In this document: positions 60,392-64,000 of the stretch, one piece after another
Layout of the letters: each line of letters starts with the position of its first letter
How positions within the stretch are numbered: the first letter of the stretch is position 1
Origin: Zanthoxylum bungeanum
Lineage: Eukaryota > Streptophyta > Magnoliopsida > Sapindales > Rutaceae
Assembly (NCBI GenBank): GCA_019454045.1
Contig: SKCR01006516.1
Span: forward strand, 248,001 to 312,000
Length of the DNA: 64,000 nt
Reading direction: 5' to 3'
Notes under the pieces: generated by a model
What the model saw: only the letters and a program-made list of their open reading frames with translations
Told to the model about the DNA's origin: nothing
Databases searched by the model: none
Made by a program: the position numbers and the translations under genes

Positions 60392-60639
60392 GCTATGTCT
60401 TGTGGCGCCAGGGCTAGTTGTCTACAACAAAAGTCCTTTTGTCTATTGTGGTCTCCTTAAACGATTCTATGTGGATGAAAATTGGAGTGTGGGATCTCTT
60501 GGTGAGAGCCGAGGAAGTGGCAGAACTTGGTGGTGACGAAACTATTGACCTTTTAGGTCTTACATATTATATCGATTTTAATAATAACAAATCATGTATT
60601 AAGAACAAAATAGTAAGTGCACTCTTTCAAATATCTCAT
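60392..60639. other. Flank of the hAT element, no gene recognised
   Basis: This continues the DNA left of 57464 after removing the transposon. No recognisable product. Confidence 0.4.
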
Positions 60640-62275
60640 TAAAATTAAGTATTGGAGCTACAAGATAAAGAAGTCTAGTTTAGGAGTATATTTCTTATTA
60701 ATCTTGTAATGCTTGTTTAAGTAAGATTACGCATGATAAGCAATTAAGAGGTCAAGTAAATTTTTCATGTGCGTAATTTACAAAATTATTTATTTTCATC
60801 AAATATCAAAAGCTTGTTTTGATCTTATTTGTCAAATTATTTTCATGTTTTAAGAACTTTAAAGAATCATTTGATTTTGATAAAAAAAAAAAAAAAAATT
60901 CTTTATTTTATTTCAAAACAATTATGTTTAAATTGGAATAACACTTTTGGTTTTAAAATAGGGATTAAAATGGAAGGTTTTCAAAGTTCCAAGACATGCC
61001 GAATGTCCTATGAGTCATCCCATTGTCGTCCGAACCAAGCCAATAAGCTTGCATATTGAAAACTCTTATACCGAACATCAGATATCTAAACTTCGTTCAT
61101 TTGATCATGCTTTTTTCACCGAAGCTTAAGTTTGGTTAACCAAACCTTGTAGAAAATAACCAATCATTCGACATAGAATATCTGAACTATGCTGAAATTG
61201 AATAACGGTTAGTTTTTGGAGCCCTCTATAAATTGGATCATTTGGTATTATTTATTAATTGATCAAACATCTTAAACTTGTTTATATCTAAACTTGTTTT
61301 TATCATAATCAAGTTCTTAACTTGTATTATTTGCTTATATAGGAGCTTTTGTATTTGTTAAAACTTTGTTCTCCATTTGTTTCTTAAACAAATACACGGA
61401 TTATCTTCGATCCTGTAAAGAAGAGTTGTAAGATTTGATATTCGTAGGTGAATTGGGTCATCTTTGAACCCGGAAAGAAGAATTTTGAGGATTTCATTAT
61501 CACCCGGGAAGCCAAGTGTTGTGAATCCTCTTGCGGATTGCTTAAGGCGTGGATATAAGTGAAGTGACCGAACCACGTAAAAATCTTCATTTATACAATC
61601 TCTCTATCTCTTTACTTTACATTTAATTATTTATTTGTGGAGATATTGGGCATGCATTAACTTGAATGATATTAAGTATTTATTGGATAAGCTCCCAAGG
61701 GGTGTGGTTTAGTTGCAAATGGTTTAAGATTTGGTTGTCAGGTTTAGAGGTCAAGTCCAGGGAGTGCATTTCTTGTAAGAGCTTGGGACAGTCGGAGGTT
61801 TTATCTACTTCACTTAAGCCCGGGTTGGGTGGTTTGGCTGGGGGTTCCAACGTTTCCAAAAAAAATATTTATTAGATAAACTAATTGAAATATCATTTAT
61901 TGAGATTGTTGATTTATGGATGTAGTTGGAGGCTTGAAGTATTTGATTGATTGAATTGAATATTGGGAGTGTTTATTATTGAATTTGTTGAATTGAGGTT
62001 ATTTAGCTTGAGAATTTTTTATTCCCAATATATTTCTTTTGGGTTATACACTAAGGGAATTTCACTAAGGGGATTTCAATTGGTATCGGAATGTTGTGTT
62101 CTTTTAACCTTATGATTTAACCAACTGGAGCTAAATATCAAAAATGGCTGGCTAATGTAGTACTTCCTATTTGGCAGGATAATCTACAACTAGACCCCAA
62201 TTATTTGATAGATTAGATTATTCTTATTGGAGCATTAGAATAAGAACTTATTGACGGCTGATTTTGAGATAACCT
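60640..62275 (+). mobile_element. Copia fragment: 5' LTR end, primer binding site and gag start
   Basis: GGCGTGGATATAAGTG...GACCGAACCACGTAAAAATC near 61550-61590 is typical of the downstream part of some plant Copia LTRs. The LTR ends AAGGGGATTTCA at about 62080, followed by ATTGGTATCGGA (Met-tRNA site, 62081-62092). The gag start reads STTRPQLFDRLDYSYWSIRIRTY (about 62187-62255) and then stops. The left LTR limit is a guess, and a SINE sits inside (61694-61865). Nothing of pol follows. Confidence 0.72.
61694..61865 (+). mobile_element. tRNA-derived SINE, copy 2, inside the Copia LTR
   Basis: CCAAGGGGTGTGGTTTAGTTGC to an A tail (61858-61865), alignable with the SINE at 55789 but with one CTTAAGCCCGGG unit instead of two. 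The 17-bp duplication TATTTATTGGATAAGCT / TATTTATTAGATAAACT (two mismatches) flanks it at 61677-61693 and 61866-61882. Confidence 0.9.
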
Positions 62276-62279
62276 TCCT

Positions 62280-62860
62280 TCAACAGTGAATTTGTTTGGT
62301 TATGGGAAACCAAAAGCAAACTTAGTGGAAATGCGGAAAAACACACAGATTGGCAAATGAGTATTAATGTGGTTCGGCGGAACGAATCCAACCTACGTCC
62401 ACGGGCACAAAACGATGGAGGTTATTTTATTGCCAAGAACTGACTCGACCGACCTGTTTTGAATGAGGCTGGCGTATGGACGAGCAGTTGAAAGAGTGTA
62501 CAATTGCAATTTCTATATTGTTTCGGTTTTTGTTCTCTCGCCCCCTAAAACATGAGACTACCCCCCTTTATATACTCCCCAAAACACGGTATTGTTCTTC
62601 CCACTTGCAATGCTTCCCATGTGCTGCCTGACCGATTTGATGGGTTCTCTGCGCTAGGCCTGACCTTGCCGAAAGTAAGCCTGCAACCTGACGGTTCTGT
62701 CACATCAAATCTGCCTCTTCCTTTGCCACACACAACAATAATGGTGACAGCCTGGACGGTGCTTCCGGGAGATTACACGTGTAAAGGAAAATCATAGACT
62801 CTTGTCTTCTGTCGGTTGCCAAGTGGTCAGCCAAATACATCACCGAACTCATCGAGTTAT
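62280..62860. other. LTR-like stretch, unassigned
   Basis: GTGGTTCGGCGGAACGAATC followed by CCTACGTCCACGGGC (62370-62405) is a pattern found in several plant LTRs. A TTTATATACTCCCC TATA-like box is at 62568. No ends or duplication could be found. Confidence 0.4.
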
Positions 62861-63853
62861 TTCCGTCCTATCCTGAAATGTCTGAGCTCTTCAACTTGCT
62901 CAAAGGGGAGCATAATAGGCCCGAATCGAGCTGATGACCTAAAGTGGTTGGCCATAGCTCTGAGGTGATTGGTCTTATAACTAATACCATATCGCGTGCT
63001 ATGGTCGGCCAGATCTGAGGGACCGTATCCGGACTCTCTATCGGGCCGAGGAGTGACTAATACTTTCTGAACACCCGTCCATTTTGGAAAAGGGGAAATT
63101 CCATCTCTGCCCATGGTCGCACTGTTCAATATGCTTGTCAAAATACACCATCAACATCCATCCTCTAGTTCTCGGTATCAACGAGTTAGTGAGTTGATGC
63201 CGGGAACTATGAAAAAAGATGGTGTGTTGATCATTTGGTCGGTGGTCGCTCCGGGAACCATAGAGAACTATTTTTGCTATTCAATCAAGTCTTTCCTCGC
63301 CATCTTCATGCATTCGGTCACCGAGAATCCTGCTATTGATTCAGTTCTACAGAGGGGGGTTCTCGGAGGATGAAGCTGTTACCCTATTTGCCCCTCCTTC
63401 AGAGCGAATTCAATATCCCGAACCCACGTCTGCCGTGCTCATGTCCTTAGTTCTTGAGGAGTTGCCGCCTGAAGTTCCCGTCCTTGTTCCCGAAGTACCT
63501 GCAACTGAAGCTAAAAAACCCATTCTGCCGAGTCAGAGCCAGAGGTCCTGCCTCCTGAAATTGATTGAGCTGAACCCATTGCCTTTGTGCGGGCTGATGA
63601 ACGAGGGTGACCCTGAGGCGGCTTTTGTAACAAATAATATACTTGTGTTTTTGCAATAATATCTGCAATCTTCTTTCCCTTGCCTATCTCTGACTGTTCT
63701 GTTTCCTGCCTTTCATAATTTGCACGATTTCCTCTTCTATCTTGCTACCTTGCTTTTCCGAATCTGGACGAGAGGAAAAATTCTGAGCCTGATCAATTTT
63801 AAATCCAACCATGGGGCGAACGCTCCGTTCCCGATCCGTTTATGATTCACTCG
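62861..63853. other. Weak open frames, no recognised product
   Basis: A plus-strand reading passes from 63131 to about 63355 (RYQRVSELMPGTMKKDGVLI) and, one base shifted, from about 63350 to 63659 (EDEAVTLFAPPSERIQYPEP, then a P/E/V-rich stretch). It could be decayed retrotransposon gag with a proline-rich linker. No domain motif was recognised, and the minus-strand frame at 63141-62857 is equally unsupported. Confidence 0.35.
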
Positions 63854-64000
63854 GTGGGATGTAACTCGACCACGAGCTGAAAAGAAAAATTGGCTCTGGG
63901 GGAATGTTACATCCCCAGACCAAAGAGGTTGACTCTGTGGGACGTAACCCGACCCCGAGCTGAAAAGAAAACTTGGCTCTGGAGGAATGTTACATCCTCA
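63854..64000. repeat. 83-bp tandem repeat reaching the window edge
   Basis: GTGGGATGTAACTCGACC at 63854 returns as GTGGGACGTAACCCGACC at 63937. Each is followed by GAGCTGAAAAGAAAA, TTGGCTCTGG and GGAATGTTACATCC. Two units are visible, and the second is cut by the end of the window. Confidence 0.9.

Noticed and set aside
60185..60536. Plus-strand frames rich in P, N, R and G
   Set aside because: They cover the right-end GGTTCC/GGTTCGG repeats of the hAT transposon.

Overview
This window is nuclear DNA of a flowering plant, most probably a eudicot with a large, repeat-rich genome. Nearly everything in it is transposable-element sequence. There is one ordinary host gene: an intact two-exon SKP1-like gene at 53792-54954. 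The plant assignment rests on that gene (ASK1-type length, one phase-0 intron, NQWAFE C-terminus) and on plant-type Copia, Gypsy, CACTA, hAT and tRNA-derived SINE sequences. The species cannot be told from sequence alone. Most element genes are pseudogenes.

Layout. 1-1970: end of a Copia element, minus strand, with gag remnant, primer binding site and LTR. 1971-3890: AT-rich DNA with an old Gypsy LTR end, a 123-bp tandem repeat and a fold-back sequence. 3895-6967: CACTA fragment with a broken Transposase_24-type gene. 6968-21780: Copia element C, minus strand, inserted in the CACTA gene. Its gag is split by a Gypsy solo LTR (12785-18707), which holds a Copia solo LTR (13717-17408), which holds a non-autonomous hAT element (14549-16166). 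Each of these three inner layers has a matching target-site duplication.

21781-46516: two related Tat/Ogre-like Gypsy bodies, A (minus) and B (plus), lying head to head around one central LTR (32005-38443). A has a doubled 3' end with large tandem arrays and a partial LTR copy that carries a piece of gag in antisense. Its central LTR is broken by a 5'-truncated Copia element E. B keeps gag remnants, three kinds of tandem repeat and a 3' LTR. The left flank of A is Copia C and the right flank of B is Gypsy element D, so this block was probably assembled by recombination.

46517-53348: Gypsy element D, minus strand, truncated at its 3' side. Its 5' LTR holds a solo LTR (49272-51808, duplication TTTTC) related to the LTR of C. 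The outer edge of the D LTR lies about 440 bp upstream of the SKP1 start codon. 53349-57471: SKP1 gene, its flank and two SINEs of different families. 57472-60383: a nearly complete hAT transposon whose transposase frame is broken only by three stop codons. 60384-64000: Copia LTR and gag fragment with another SINE, an unassigned LTR-like stretch, weak open frames, and an 83-bp tandem repeat that reaches the window edge.

The SKP1 product should act in SCF ubiquitin ligases, joining cullin 1 to F-box proteins. I found no operon, CRISPR array, phage or bacterial-type system. The most notable biology is the nested and recombined retrotransposon structure, the gag capture in an LTR and the tandem arrays of the A and B elements.
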